The position numbers and the translations under genes are program-made. From Paguma larvata (Eukaryota > Chordata > Mammalia > Carnivora > Viverridae), in the NCBI GenBank assembly GCA_030068075.1, contig CM057826.1, forward strand, positions 73,443,312-73,507,311: a DNA stretch of 64,000 bases, given 5' to 3'. Of the stretch, positions 35,511-47,792 are shown in pieces (the first letter of the stretch is position 1; every line of letters begins with the position of its first letter). The notes beneath the pieces were generated by a model. The model was given only the letters and a program-made list of their open reading frames with translations. It had not been told where the DNA came from and searched no databases.

Positions 35511-36085
35511 TCTTTAGGGGTCAATAAAAGCAACAGTTTATTGTAGACTGGGAAACAGCCCCTACTGATTCGTGTTTCACTAACCTTCTTTCCAATGTCC
35601 CCAAAGTACCATACAATTATGGCATCGGATCAAGCCTGAAGCCTGTGATCTCAGTATCTAAATGAGGTCTAGGTATACAAATTAAGCTCCTCAGATAGAG
35701 ATTATCTTGCGCTAAAGGTCAATAAATTTAAGAGACAAACACCTTCTAGAAATCCAAAATTCTAGATCCAAAACAAAAACAAGATCCAAAACCAAGAGCA
35801 ACGAACTATGTATTTCTACTAAAAGAGATACACAAAAGAAGGTATGAAGCAGTTTGGTCCATCATGATTCTGAAAAGCAAATTATCACCAGTTTTATGAT
35901 TCAGGTCCAGTTCTATTTTCAGGGAATTGTTCTTCAAGGTTCTCAGCTCTAACCTTTAAAGAAATGACTCATGCTTCCATGTGAATAGCTTTCTGGTTTT
36001 TTTGCCTATAGAAATGTTTTTTGACTATCTAGGTGATCTTAGATTTGGCAATGCATTTACATGTACATCATTAAAAGTATGATCC
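35511..36085. other. No gene seen
   Basis: Unassigned. Confidence 0.5.
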
Positions 36086-36089
36086 ATGA

Positions 36090-36765
36090 GAGAAAAAAAT
36101 ATGAATTGGACTTTATTGAAACTTAAAATGTGCTCTGATAGACACTGTTAATAGAATGAAAAGAAAAACCCAGGAATGGGAGAAAATATTTCAAAAGCAT
36201 GTATCTGATAAAGAACTTGTAGCAAAAATATAAAAATAGCATTTAAAGCTTAACAATAATAGATCTACCACTCATTTAAAAATTTTATGAAAGATTTTAA
36301 TGGACTCATCATCAAACAAGATGTACAGACAGTAAATAGTCATATGAGAAGATGCTAAACATTGTCATTACTAGGGCATTAAAAATTAAAAGATTAGTGA
36401 GATACCAATATACTCCCAATTGAATGGCTAAAAATAAATAAACTGAACATACCAGTTTCTGGTGAGCATATGGAACAATCTTTCTGGTCACAATAATATA
36501 GGAATATAACGTGAAAAACATAAACAAAATAAATTACCAAAGAAAAGGGACTAATTATCTGACACAAGTTAAAATGCAGCATCTGAAACAAAATTTCTAT
36601 CCTTACTTCATACTATATGCAAACATTAACTTCAAACAGACCACTAGGCTAAATGTACAACGTAAAGTAAGTAAACTCCTGGAAGGAAACATAGGGAAAA
36701 AAATTACACGTATTCTTGAGGAATGCAAATATTTCTAAGAGAACTCCATCAACATATAACACAAG
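36090..36765 (+). mobile_element. Old L1 ORF2 fragments in permuted order
   Basis: The part 36090-36515 ('gaattggactttattgaaac', 'gaatgggagaaaatatttc', 'gtcatatgagaagatgctaaac', 'gagataccaatatactccc') is the late ORF2 region. The following 36570-36740 ('catactatatgcaaacatt', 'actcctggaaggaaacatag') belongs just before it in a normal L1. This is either two separate copies or a rearrangement. Confidence 0.7.
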
Positions 36766-37660
36766 TCCTCTAATCCAGACACGTGGTTGAACAGTTCAAA
36801 GTAATGAATAAGTGACTATTTCTCCCACTCTTGTTGAAATTTTTTAGGATATCCTACTATGTTCAGAAATGTCAGTGTCATGATTCTATATGGATCTATT
36901 TTCACACATTATAATGGATTGAATGGATCCTTTAATTCTAGAAATGTATGCCCTTCGAATCTGGAAAACATTCTTGATTTTTTCTTTAATTAATTATTTC
37001 CTTTCATTTTATCTGTTCTTATAGAATTCCCTCTAGAAGGTTATTTGGCTTTGTGAATAATTCTCTTTTCCTACTCTTTCCTCTATTGTTTTCCTTTTCT
37101 TCCTTTTCTATTTTTTGAGAGCTTTTTCTCCAACTTCTCTTTTGAGTTATTTTTTCATATTAATTTACAAAATATATTTCAGGTTGTCAGATTGTCCTCC
37201 TCTCCCCCCATAATATCTGGTTGTTTAATGAATGCAATCTTTTCCTATCTTCCTAGGAAAATAGTTAAATATTTCTTTTTTTTTTCCCCTTATCTCTGTA
37301 TAGCCTGCGACCTCTCACAGTTTTACCTTTCTACTGTTTGTTGTGGTCTCTCTTAGGTTGTCAGTGTTGGAGATTTTTCTCAAATATTTAGTGACCCTGA
37401 ATTTGTGCCCGTATATGAGATTACAGAACTCAAGTGTTATCTTAAATTTTCTGTGCACAATGGAGGGGAGCATAAGAGGTTCTGCAGAAAACCATATGCT
37501 TATTTGAGTGGACCATTTCATGGGCAGTCTTCTAATTTTGGTGCCCCTTCTTTTAGGGGTTGGAGCCTTCAAGGAAGAAGTCACGCATTTGCTGCTTGAA
37601 TAATTTGTCAAACTACCATGACTCTCTAGTTGTGGTGGAGGTGGGACTTGAGTATTTGAC
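36766..37660. other. No gene seen; possible undetermined old repeat
   Basis: A pyrimidine-rich stretch at 36960-37330, then moderately complex sequence. Frames at 37315-37662 (minus) and 37405-37599 (plus) overlap each other and show no known domain. It may be an unrecognised repeat. Confidence 0.45.
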
Positions 37661-37706
37661 ACACATATATATGTGTATATATATATATATATATAATATA
37701 TATATT
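37661..37706 (+). repeat. (TA)n microsatellite
   Basis: Mostly TA, with short TG interruptions and one palindromic phase break. Confidence 0.92.
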
Positions 37707-38919
37707 GTATGATAAGGCTGCCCTCAAAGTTTTATGTTGTCTTCTGGAAATTCACCTTCTGTTTTACCCTCGCTAGTTAGTCACCAGTAATTTTTTTGCA
37801 AACCTTCTTATATTCTCTGTTAAAAACTCGTCCTCTATTTTTTTTTCTTTCAAATTTATCCCTGTTGTTATTTGTGTTGATACTGAAAGGGAGTTGGTGT
37901 AAATATGTGTATTCATTTCATCAATTTCAAGTAGAGACTTGAATTTTCAAACCAGATATGAGAAAAAACAGAAGAAGAAAACAGATGTGAAAAACACGAT
38001 AGAGGAATGTAAAAGGATAGAGATAAATTACATTTAGCAAAAATAAACTTATTTTTGAATCAAACGATAAATATAAGATTACTTCTAAGTAGAGGCACTT
38101 ATTCCTGCAATTCATCAAGTGCTGAAGATGTTCTAGTGATTTAAGTTAGACAGAATTAAAAGGAAATTACTCAAGATAAGACACATTCTAACAAAAGATG
38201 AAACAATTTTCACTGTTTACAAATGTCATGAGAATTTTTTTGATGTGGATCTATTTCTCTCAATAGTGATTTCCAAAAAGTACTAAAATCTTTTCTACTA
38301 GAAGGATTTGAAAATATTATCTTACTTTTGAATATGTCTAAAACAAAATCAAAATGAAAATCTGCCCATATGAGTCTGTTTTTTAAAATGCACAAAATAC
38401 CTTTAAAATTATAATATAATTTGAGATTTTCTAAAACATATTAGCTGACAGGTCTATTTCGATACTGACATATACAATGTATATATGCTATGTTAATATT
38501 AATACATTAATTAATAATATATGATGTATAATGTAACAACAAGATATGGAGTCTCAATACTCAATTTTGTGCATTCAGGAGAAAGACCACCCAGCATGTC
38601 AATCATTACTATATTAGTATAGAATAAATAGACAACCAAAATGCGTTGATCTTAGGAAGCCTATGTATTAATTCATAAAAATGAATTTTAACAATTTTAG
38701 TTCATTTTTTTTATCTCAGTGATGTATAGCATTTTAATTCTTACATTTTAATTAAAGTCAATAATGAGACTCAAACTTAATTAAATTGTCTCTATTTCTA
38801 ATATAATTAAATTCTACACCCTAGTAATAAAATCGCTTTCATTCTTCAATCCATAAAATACTTTTTCCCCCTCAGACCAGTGAATACAATCACTTTATAA
38901 AAGCAAAGGGAAATGGTTA
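37707..38919. other. No gene seen; AT-rich
   Basis: Unassigned. Minus-strand frames at 37927-38118 and 38210-38395 are short and without motifs. Confidence 0.55.
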
Positions 38920-39001
38920 TATATGATTTCTATATATATAGAGAGAAATGGATTATATATATATGTGAATTTATATATATATGTGTGTGTATATATATAT
39001 T
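38920..39001 (+). repeat. Interrupted TA/TG simple repeat
   Basis: Several TA runs separated by short unique spacers and a TG segment. Confidence 0.9.
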
Positions 39002-39132
39002 CACCTAGCTTAGTAGTTGAATTCAGAAATATTTACCTTATCATTTCTACTTGGAGGGATATATTTCCATGACTCAATAAAGAAAAAAAAATTCTCAGTA
39101 GAATACTGTTCTTAAAAATGTCCATGGAATGG

Positions 39133-39348
39133 AGTGCCTGGGTGGCTTAGTCAGTTAAGTGTCTGACTTCAGCTCAGGTTATGATCTCACCACTCCTGAG
39201 TTCAAGCCCCACAGTTGGGCTCTGTACTGACAGCTCGGAGCCTGTTTTAGATTCTGTGTCTCCCTCTCTGTCTCTGCCCCTACCCCACTTGTGCTCTGTT
39301 TCTCCCTCAAAACTAAATAAACATTAAAAGAAAAAAAAAATTTTTTTT
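39133..39348 (+). mobile_element. Felid-type CanSINE
   Basis: The head gtgcctgggtggcttagtc, ttcaagccccacagttggg, CT arm and a tail of aaacattaaaag plus A and T runs. The flanks aatgtccatggaatgg (39117-39132) and aatgttcatggaatgg (39349-39364) differ at one base. Confidence 0.95.
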
Positions 39349-39364
39349 AATGTTCATGGAATGG

Positions 39365-40054
39365 AGAAGGGATTTTTTCCCACCCCCATAGCCAATAATA
39401 TAAAAAAACACCACCACACCACCAACAACAACAAAAAACTAACCAAAAACACACACACAAACTTCTTTTAAGATTTCTCTTTACTAGTTATTCCAACATT
39501 TCAGTTATCCTATGGATACTCTTCATTAGAATTATATTCTTTGTGCTTCTTGCTACCTCCAAATGTGAATTGCTGCTCACTTCTTATGAACAATTTTTTT
39601 AAACAAGGGCTTCTGAATCAACTCAAAAAAGGGACTAAGTTTGTATAAAGGCTATAGGAAATGGCATCCCTCAGAAGGGTCTAAAAACTCTCGCAACAAG
39701 CATATAAGGTTGGTTTTATGAGAATTAAACTAAGAAGGAAGTATAATGGGGTCTAGAGCATAAGTTACAAGGTTATTAGAATATAAGACTAAATAACTTT
39801 AACCTTACTATGATATTCACATATCTAAAGAAAAGATTAAGTCATTGAGAAATTGAAGGGGTTTGGTCAGAGAAAGAAGCATAAAAGAGGCTGGGTCTGT
39901 GCTTTTAGCACTGTGCAGAGAGCCTGTGCACAGTCTTTTGTAGCAGACAGGACTTTAACTGAGAACATTTGGTTGTTGTAGCTTGCTGTCACTGTACATT
40001 AAAATCACCCTCACTAAATCCTTTTGTTCTGATTTTATGCTCACCACACTGTCA
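39365..40054. other. No gene seen
   Basis: An A/C-rich simple stretch at about 39400-39465 (accaccac, acaacaaca), then unassigned sequence. Confidence 0.55.
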
Positions 40055-40440
40055 GTTGCAAGTAAAAGAAATATAATTCAAACTATTGTTTTTTTTGTTT
40101 GTTTGTTTAAAAACAGGGAAACAGAGGATCTCAGGTAACAGAAAATCTGAATCAGAGCCTTTAGGAACAGCTGGATCCAGTTGACTATTCTCTAACTGGC
40201 TGCCTTCAAGCAGCCTCTTACGTAGCAGCAAGAACACAGTTTTTAGTTTTTTTTTTTTTTTTTCTTTCTGTCATACAAACACTGAGTAGTATGGCTAAAA
40301 TCATTTCATTTTCCCGTATTTTCATCAGAAATCCCAGGGCTTCATCTCATTTGCCAGCTTTCAACCACATGCTCACCCTTGGACTCTATGGTTAGGATTG
40401 GAGGTAGCAGAAGAAGAGTAAAATTATTACAGCACAATGT
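40055..40440. repeat. Probable ancient dispersed repeat, family unresolved
   Basis: 'cagttgcaagtaaaagaaat', 'caggtaacagaaaatctg', 'caaccacatgctcacccttg' and 'ggttaggattggaggtagc' resemble a widespread mammalian repeat. A T19 run at about 40245-40263 interrupts it. I cannot name the family. Confidence 0.4.
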
Positions 40441-40454
40441 AATCTTAATGAAAT

Positions 40455-40552
40455 TGGTGCCTTGTATGTCTTATTATATCGTTGTATTCCCAGCATCATA
40501 AAACACTGCTTGTTACGTTAGAGGTACTCTATAAATATTTGTATAAGAATTG
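40455..40552 (+). repeat. L2 3' end
   Basis: 'cgttgtattcccagcatcat' and 'agaggtactctataaatatt' follow the L2 3' terminus, with the closing 'aaatatttgt...gaa'. Confidence 0.65.
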
Positions 40553-40896
40553 AAAAAAGAAACCCTTTTTTTTAGGGTTGATAAAAAGTTTAAATTTATT
40601 GTCTAAGCCTAGGTCAAAAACACACTCCTGGATCTGGAAAATGGGATTGTTTGCTCTTATAATAACTGAATAAAATATGCCAGGGTGTTCTCAAAGTTTC
40701 AAAAAATTGTTATGAAAGGCAAAAATAGTACCAGTTATATAGAAATGAAATAACAAATGTCTATTAAAGCAAATAAACCCTATGGAGACTGTAGTATGCA
40801 GAGAGAATGGACTGGTTACTGGAAAAGATAATATCTCCATTCCTTATATTTTTAAAATTATCTTTCATTAGAATGCAAAACATTGTTTTTCTTTGT
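40553..40896. other. No gene seen
   Basis: Unassigned. Confidence 0.5.
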
Positions 40897-41211
40897 CAGC
40901 TGATGCTTGAATAACCTGAGTGTTAGGGACACCAAACCTCCATGTAGTCAAAATTCTCGGTATTACTTTTGACTCCTCCAAAACTTAACTACTAATAGCC
41001 TACTGTTGACTGGAAGCTTTACTGATAATACAGTTGATTTAACATGTATTTTGTATAACTATTATATACTGTATTTTTATAGTAAACTAGATGAAAGTAT
41101 TTTTAAGAAAATGTTAAGGAAGAGAAATACATTTACAGTATTGTACTGAAAAATTATTTTGGTATAAGTGGACCCGAGCAATTCATACTCATGTCATTTG
41201 AGGGTCAACTT
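40897..41211 (-). mobile_element. TcMar-Tigger-type nonautonomous DNA element
   Basis: The left end cagctgatgcttgaataac and right end catttgagggtcaac are degraded inverted termini of the CAGTTGACCCTTGAACAAC type. Internal blocks 'cctactgttgactggaagc', 'tttacagtattgtactgaa' and 'ggtataagtggaccc' match. No transposase frame. Confidence 0.8.
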
Positions 41212-41771
41212 TATATTACATTAATATCTTTTAGATTGATTAAGCTTAAATCAGTTCCCAAGAACTCAGTTACCTATGAATAGCCCAATGATCAAATATT
41301 CAGCCTATATTTCTTCTAACACAATTTAGACTCTAACACTGGACTACAGTAAGCATACCAAGGAAGTGCAACAATCACTAGGTAAAGACCAAAGTCATTG
41401 AGTGCTTTATAATTCAACAAAAAAAAAAGGAAATAGGAGAGATTTGAAAGAAGTTAGGCTCAATATGAGTTACAAAGAATTATAGTCTATTTTAAAAATT
41501 ATTTTATGCATCAATGCTGAAGATAAAGTTGCCATTGAGATCAATTTCTCCCTTTGTTTTAAACAGTGTTCAAGAAGATTGGCTCAAGAAAGGAAGAAAA
41601 ACAAAAAAAGAAAATTAATTTTATAGTAATTATTAGGTAAACACACATATCTTTATATATGTATTACCCTAAATATAATTATATTTAGGAGTAGAAGCAT
41701 TATGGATATTTTTAAAGCCTGTATTGGAGCTTCATGATATTTGTAAAGTTTTATGATTATGTCAGCATAAC
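41212..41771. other. No gene seen
   Basis: Unassigned AT-rich sequence. Confidence 0.55.
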
Positions 41772-42050
41772 TTCTAATGTGATGGTATTTAGAGGCAGAG
41801 ATTTGGAGTGGTAACTAGGTTTAGATGAGGCTATGAGAACAGGAGAACTCTCTTTTTCCAGACACACACAAAAAGAGGTCATTTGAACATACGGTTAGAC
41901 GCCCACCATCTATAAAAGTGCCCTCACAAGAATCAAATCTGCCAGAAGCTTGGTCTGGGACTGCCCAGAATTCAGAATAGTGATAACTAAGTGTCTATTA
42001 AACCATCCAGTCTACAGTATTGTGTCATAGCAACCCAAGTTGACTAAAAT
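41772..42050 (+). mobile_element. MaLR LTR fragment (MST/MLT1A-like)
   Basis: 'aatgtgatggtatttagagg', 'gatgaggctatgagaac', 'cccaccatctataaaagtgc', 'atcaaatctgccagaagc' and 'tctacagtattgtgtcatag' follow the LTR from about one-quarter onward. The 5' part is missing. Confidence 0.75.
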
Positions 42051-42814
42051 GTTGTTCATCGAGTGTGTTCAAGAAGCACATAGCTCTGATTGCCATAAGC
42101 ACCCATTTGTAACCATAAGAGAAGACATAAGATTAATATATAAAAGAGAGAAAATTGAAATGATTGGGGACAAAAAACACAGAAGCTATGATTGAACCTT
42201 CCTGAAATTTATACCACTGTTAGACTTCGTGTCACAAACTACTACATTCACATATTTTTAAGACATTTTTCATGAATTCTGTAAAGTTCATTTCAAACTA
42301 TCACAGCTGAGGGACTTCTATCTCTCTACCAAAGCTCTCTCAGGCATTTATTTACGACATTATGCACTTATTTATTTAGATCATCTCAGTATTTGGGAAC
42401 CTCCAAGGATCACTGTTATCATGGTGGCTGATTTTCATAAAAGCTTTACAGTGGGAATTGCCATAATTTCCTGAGAGAACTTTTTATTCTCTTTCCATAC
42501 AACTCAACAGAAGACATTTTTTTTGTTGCTAGATATGCATCATTTTTCTAGCATGCCTCTCCTAATGCCATGATATTCTACTCGAATCTATTTTGTTATC
42601 TGGTAATTGTTACTTTCACATCACAGTTTGTACAAATTCCAGTTTGGATCAGCTAGTTATATTTTGTTTTGCTTTGTTTTGTTTATATTAACCGATCAGT
42701 CTACAACTTCTTTTAGCTATAGCAATCTTTACCTTCTGTTTCTGTTTTTAAAGGTTTATAAAATTTTCTCCAGTCACACATTTCAAAATATATTTTGTGG
42801 AAGATTATTTTCAA
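42051..42814. other. No gene seen
   Basis: Unassigned. The 95-codon frame at 42607-42894 runs into the next LTR and has a low-complexity Phe/Leu-rich translation. Confidence 0.5.
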
Positions 42815-43238
42815 AGATGCTTGAAAAAGTTACTCCCATGAGCCTCTATGATGTGACTTTGTCACATTTCTGTCAAGAAGAGGAGTCTACCTAACTTCCC
42901 CTTGAATTTGGAATGGTCTTTTGACTTTTTTCAAGAACTGAATGTCATGAGTGAAGTCATACTTTCTGGGCCTAGGTCTTAAGATAAACTGGCTGACTGG
43001 ATAGTGACAGACCACATACATGAGGACCAATCCTCACTATTTGATAACCAGCGGCAACTGCCAGACAGATGCATGAGGCCATCAGAAACTCTTCAGCTAA
43101 ACGGACCCTGTGATAAATTAGGTAAAACAGCCCAGAAGAATCATTCAATTAATCCCCACAATCATGAGAAAAAGCCAATTATTGTTATCCTAAGTCACTA
43201 ATTTAATGGTTTGCTATGCAGTTGCTGATATCTGAAAC
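42815..43238 (+). mobile_element. Older MaLR LTR (MLT1-like)
   Basis: 'ttggaatggtcttttgac', 'gcctaggtcttaagataaac', 'gcatgaggccatcagaaac', 'catgagaaaaagccaattattg', 'atttaatggtttgctatgcag' match the MLT1 LTR layout. The frame at 43004-43201 is LTR-derived. Confidence 0.68.
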
Positions 43239-44244
43239 AAAAACATTAAACACAAATATCACACCAACCCAAAAGACACAATGATACTCGTGAATCTAAT
43301 GGGCTTAAATATGCATTTTCATATGAACATTTACTTAGTTGTTACAGATAAAAAATTTAGGTAAAAAGATATTTTAAACATTCCGTTTTTATTAATATAT
43401 ATTAAATTATTTTACTTTAAATTTAAATCAGAAAAACAAGTAAAAAAGAATTGATAAATATCAAATAATTGGGTCTATTGTACATTTTTAAAATTAGACT
43501 ATTATAAATAAATTTTTTACTAAAGCATATCCTATTTACAAAAAAAAAACACATACATCTCAAAGACTTAATACATTTTAGAGCTATTTTTGATAATGCT
43601 AATTAATCTTTTGTTCTCAAGAGACCCAGAGATAGGCATAAGCTCTATTTATCCTTGTTTATTCTTTTTCTACCAAAGTAGTCCACATAAGGTTAATTCC
43701 TTAAACATACTACAGCCAGTTTTCCTATAACTCTATGTATGTATGTCTAAAAATTACTGGTTATGAAAAATTGAGCAATAAAATAAACTGGGGTTCCAGG
43801 GTGGATGAAATAGGAACTTAACAAAAGTGGTGGCACAGTTTCATGTACATTAAATCATTAAGTACTACAGAAATACTACAATATATATGTTACTTTGCCT
43901 TGAAAAAGACTTGAAGTACAGTTGGGGAATTGAACATCAGAAAGGATGAAGCTCCAGAGTTATTATGAAGTGATGGGAGTAGAATCAGCTGAAACTGGAC
44001 TGCTGGTTGTAACACCAGCTGTGAATGGGTGGAGTTCAAAACATGTGGTGAACTGAAGTAGCTGGCAGATGCGTATTTTTGTTTCTTATTATGCTGTAGG
44101 GCTCAGTTTTTTGCAGTTTTATGTGTCCATCTCCTGTTTTTCATGGAGACAATCACACATAAGCAAACATAAAATTTATTCTATGCTTAAATTGTACCAA
44201 ATACATCAACTGCATTGGAACGAGCTCCATTTTAAAAACAAAGC
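43239..44244. other. No gene seen
   Basis: AT-rich, unassigned. The 71-codon frame at 44069-44284 ends in the next L1. Confidence 0.55.
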
Positions 44245-44580
44245 ATTATACACGGATGGAACTGGAGGGTATTATGCTAAGTGAAATAAGTCAGTCAGAG
44301 AAAGACAGATACCATATGTTTCCATGCATAGGTGGATTTTGAGAGACTTAGCAGAAAACCATGGGGGAGGGGAAGAGAGGAAAGAAAAAAGTCACAGAGA
44401 GGGAGGGAGACAAAACATAAGAGACTCTTAAATACTAAGAACCTGAGGATTGAGGGGAGTATTGGAGGGGAGAGACTGGGTGACAAGCACTGAGGAAGGC
44501 ACTTGTTGGGATGAGCACTGGATGTTGTATAGAAATCAATTTGACAATAAATTGTTTAAAAATAATTAAAAAAATAAAAG
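44245..44580 (+). mobile_element. Carnivoran L1 3' end, 5'-truncated
   Basis: acacggatggaactggaggg, attatgctaagtgaaataag, gagaaagacagataccatatg and 'gacaaaacataagagactc' are the carnivoran L1 ORF2 end and 3'UTR. The tail at 44570-44579 is A-rich. Partly similar flanks (agctccattttaaaaaca and agctcatcgtattttaaaac) may be a worn target duplication. Confidence 0.82.
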
Positions 44581-45711
44581 CTCATCGTATTTTAAAACAC
44601 GAAATACTTTCTACTTCTTATTAGTATGTATATAGACAGGTATCTGTTCACTCTTAGTTGACCTAAAGTTCCTAAATAAGGTCTTTATGTGAGAAATCTT
44701 TATCATCAAAAAAATAAAAATAAAAAATAAATAAATAAATAAAAATAAAGTGTTATAGCAGAACTTAATGTACCTTAAATTACTCATCTTCTGAAACTCT
44801 ATTGGTTTATTTACTGACTTTGGACAAATCTTCATTTCTTGGTTTTTGTTTTTTTGTTTTTTGATTTGTGTGTGTGTGTGTGTGTGCCTGTAACATATTT
44901 GAACTATTATTTTCAATACTGAGTGAGCTTCAGAATCCACACTTCAAGAGTAGATTATAAATTCACTATGAATTTCTTCTCAAATTAATGGAAAGTTACT
45001 AAAAGAGAATTGTCCTGCTATTCCAGACTGTTTCCGATCATATAATTTTAATTTATCCTCTAGGGAACAAATCTTGGAAATAGAATAAAAGAAGACATAT
45101 TAAATAAGAGGTAATTATTGGAATTCATGGTCCAATACACTCTGGAAATAAGAACCACAACATCCTAAAAGGATCCTTTGTTAACTTGCATTCCTTATTT
45201 ATTTCCAAATAAAAACCTTAGTCATTGTCTCAAGCTTCTAATTCTCTAAATGGTAGATTTGAAGTGCCTGAAACCTACTTAATAAAATGAAGAGAGTCCA
45301 GGCTAAAAATGGGTTGATGTCAAGTCTTCACTAGAAATCGGGTGATGAGAAGAGATTCAAAGAGGTTTTGACCATTTACTATATGCATCCATTTTATAAT
45401 TGCCCACTATTCTTTAAAAGGTGAATAGCAAACCAACTATTTTAATGAATTCATTTCAACAAATAAGTTATGTTAAACATAATAAAGGTTTCATAAAACT
45501 CAAGTCCTTCTATTCACAATTGTTAGTTCTTGCCAGAATCTAAAGGTAAATTATGAATATATACTGTCAGCACCCTCCACTGTTCATAACAATTGATTGC
45601 AAAGAGCAATGAAGTTCATCATGATAGATATTTTGAAATTCCAATTTATTCTGATATTTGGCTACAGAAAAGCAAATAAGACATCAAACATCATCAATAT
45701 CTGTGTATACA
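44581..45711. other. No gene seen
   Basis: Unassigned, with a (TG)10 run at 44867-44886 and an A/T-rich patch at 44706-44750. The 109-codon minus-strand frame at 44611-44940 crosses both and is low complexity. Confidence 0.55.
44867..44886 (+). repeat. (TG)10 microsatellite
   Basis: Ten uninterrupted TG units. Confidence 0.95.
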
Positions 45712-46190
45712 TTTTTTTTTTTTGTAAGTAAATGCTTTATTTCAGGGTCATGGGCAAGCACTATGAGGCTGTAGCATTTTTACAGTTTTTTTTTTTCCCC
45801 CCGCACAATTATCTAGCCTAATCAGTTGAAACTTTGGTGTTTATCTACTCAAAGATTATGAATTCAATTCTCCAAAACAAGGAAATTTAGAACATACCAA
45901 AGTATCAAGTACTTCTTTACTCAATAGGATAGATGAAGTTTCAAGTAGATAGCTGATCTGGTATAGATGAATGTCTGTGTCCCTCCCCTGACACCAGTTC
46001 AAGGCAGCCATGTTAGGGTATCTCCAGGAGCACAGAAAACACCAAGTAAAGGAACACACTCCAGCAGCTCCAGGTCTTTCCGCATGTGAAAGGGCCTTTA
46101 CAGACGGCGCTTCCTGGTCCTGTGGATTGAGTGGCAGCAGAGCCTAGCTCAGAAACCCTATGGCCCAGACACTTGACTTCAGGGCATCGT
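45712..46190 (-). pseudogene. Probable processed pseudogene or retroposed 3'UTR, parent unknown
   Basis: The plus strand has T12 at 45712-45723. Twelve bases on lies tttatt (45736-45741), so on the minus strand an AATAAA signal sits 12 nt before a poly(A) tail, the mark of a retroposed mRNA end. The region up to about 46190 is richer in GC than its surroundings and has CpGs (gacggcgcttcc). A minus-strand frame of 67 codons at 45856-46059 is present, but I do not recognise it. The 5' limit and target duplication were not found. Confidence 0.5.
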
Positions 46191-46197
46191 GAGCATT

Positions 46198-46405
46198 CTT
46201 CAGTTTATCCCAAGTCTCACCTTAAATGTGCTCAGAAAAGCCTTCCATCATCCCACACTCTTTTTACTTGAGAACTTTTCCCTTTTAAGCATGTACCATA
46301 CCAAATACAAGAGAGTAACAGCTAATTTTCCTTTGTTCAACATCTTATTACTGGCCCCTAAAGAGTACCTAGAATAGTCACCATTTGTTGAATTAATAGA
46401 ATGGG
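46198..46405 (+). repeat. L2 3' part
   Basis: 'cccaagtctcaccttaaatg', 'tcagaaaagccttccatcat', 'gagtacctagaatagtcacc' and 'atttgttgaattaatagaatg' follow the L2 3'UTR to its end. Confidence 0.72.
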
Positions 46406-46491
46406 ATCACTAATTATTGAACAACTAGAAAGGAACACCCAGGATGATTTCTTAGTGATATCAGTCATTCTATGATGCATATGATGATAGT

Positions 46492-46866
46492 TATCCATTA
46501 TAGACTGAATTGTGTCCCCCCCAACCTCCAAAGTCATATGTTGAAGCTCTAACCACTCCTCGCCTTGTGTGACTAGAGCTCCCCATGGAGTTCTGATCTG
46601 ATACAATCGGTATCCTTATAAGATGACACACCAAAGACTTTGCTATCTCTATGTCTTAACAGAAACACTCATAAAGGAAAGGCCATGTAAGCACATAGCG
46701 AGAAGGTGGCTATCTGCAAGTCAGGAAGAGAGCTCTCACCAGAATGGAACCATGCTGGCATACTGCTCTCAGACTTCTAGCCTTGAGAACTGAGAGAAAA
46801 TAAATTTCTGTTGTTTAAGCTGCCCAGTCTATACTATTTTCTTATGGCAGCCCAAGCCAAGACACT
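46492..46866 (+). mobile_element. MaLR solo LTR (MLT1A-like)
   Basis: 'tatagactgaattgtgtccc', 'catatgttgaagctctaacc', 'aaaggccatgtaagcac', 'agcgagaaggtggctatctg', 'agagctctcaccagaatgg', 'aataaatttctgttgtttaag'. This is the best-preserved MaLR here. Part of the 5' third is deleted. Confidence 0.88.
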
Positions 46867-47537
46867 GCCTTGTGTCTGTGCAAATCTTCTAGGCTCTAGC
46901 AGATAGTATTTTCAAGATTATATTGGACCAGTGACTTGATTTTTATCTTCAGGAAGATAGGTTAAGCTTCCTCACCTATCAAATGATTTATAGGAGCATA
47001 ATAAGGAAAAATAACACAAAATACCTGTAATGAATATAAAAGAGCATAAAGCTTAATGAGCTGCATTCAGTAGACATAAGAATTAGGTAAAGCCATTAAT
47101 TTAATGAGAGATGTTAGTTCATAACCACGTAGTTACCCTTTTATTCCCAAGATTAAAAGTGAAGTTGTTATGCATGTTTTCTCATTTTAGTTACAGAATA
47201 ATGTTGAATCTTAAAACTACATTAGTCAGCTATTTGGTATGATTATTTTTTTAAAAAGTAGTCAACATAGGAAAGTCAGATGCAATATTTCATACATTTA
47301 AGTAAGATAAGCTAAATATAAATGATATTTGATATGGGATTTTATTTCTGAATAATTTTCCAAACTTAAGATAAATCAGCAAGTTTGGTCTTTAAATCAA
47401 TTCAGGCAGTTTTGATGAAAGTTCTTACCATGTGTTATTCCTCACTTCCTTAGCATACCCAGGTTACAAAAAGAAATTATAGGTGATGTTATGCATAAAA
47501 ACAGGAACACAAAATTAATAAAATTAAATACTTTCCA
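46867..47537. other. No gene seen
   Basis: Unassigned. A weak MIR-like patch around 46930-47060 was not convincing. Confidence 0.5.
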
Positions 47538-47710
47538 CTTTTTTTTGAGAGAGAGAGAGAGCACAAACGAGGGAGGGGCAGAGAAACAGGAAGAGAGAGA
47601 ATCCCAAGTAGACTCCACGCTGTCAGCATAGTACTCATAAACCTGTGAGATCACGATCGATGCCAAAATCAAGAGTCTGTTGCTTAGCCAACTGAGCCGC
47701 CCAGACACCT
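47538..47710 (-). mobile_element. Felid-type CanSINE with internal deletion
   Basis: Landmarks gggaggggcagagaaac, gagaatcccaagtagactcc, aaatcaagagtctgttgc and actgagccgcccagacacc. The segment between the cagcatag and cctgtgagatcacg blocks is shortened. Confidence 0.92.
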
Positions 47711-47712
47711 AT

Positions 47713-47792
47713 CAGGTTTTCTTTTCTTTACTTTTTTTTCTTTACTTTTCTTTCCTTTTCCTTCCTTCATTTCTTTCTTTCTTTAATTTCTT
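47713..47792 (+). repeat. Polypyrimidine tract between two SINEs
   Basis: Almost pure T and C (units like tttctttc). It separates two same-orientation SINEs, and part of it may be an expanded tail of the downstream SINE. Confidence 0.85.

Noticed and set aside
37315..37662. 115-codon minus-strand frame
   Set aside because: No domain, overlaps a plus-strand frame, unrecognised but repeat-like context, no splice or promoter support.
44611..44940. 109-codon minus-strand frame with His-Thr repeat
   Set aside because: The His-Thr run is the (TG)10 microsatellite and the Phe/Ile-rich part is an A/T-rich patch.
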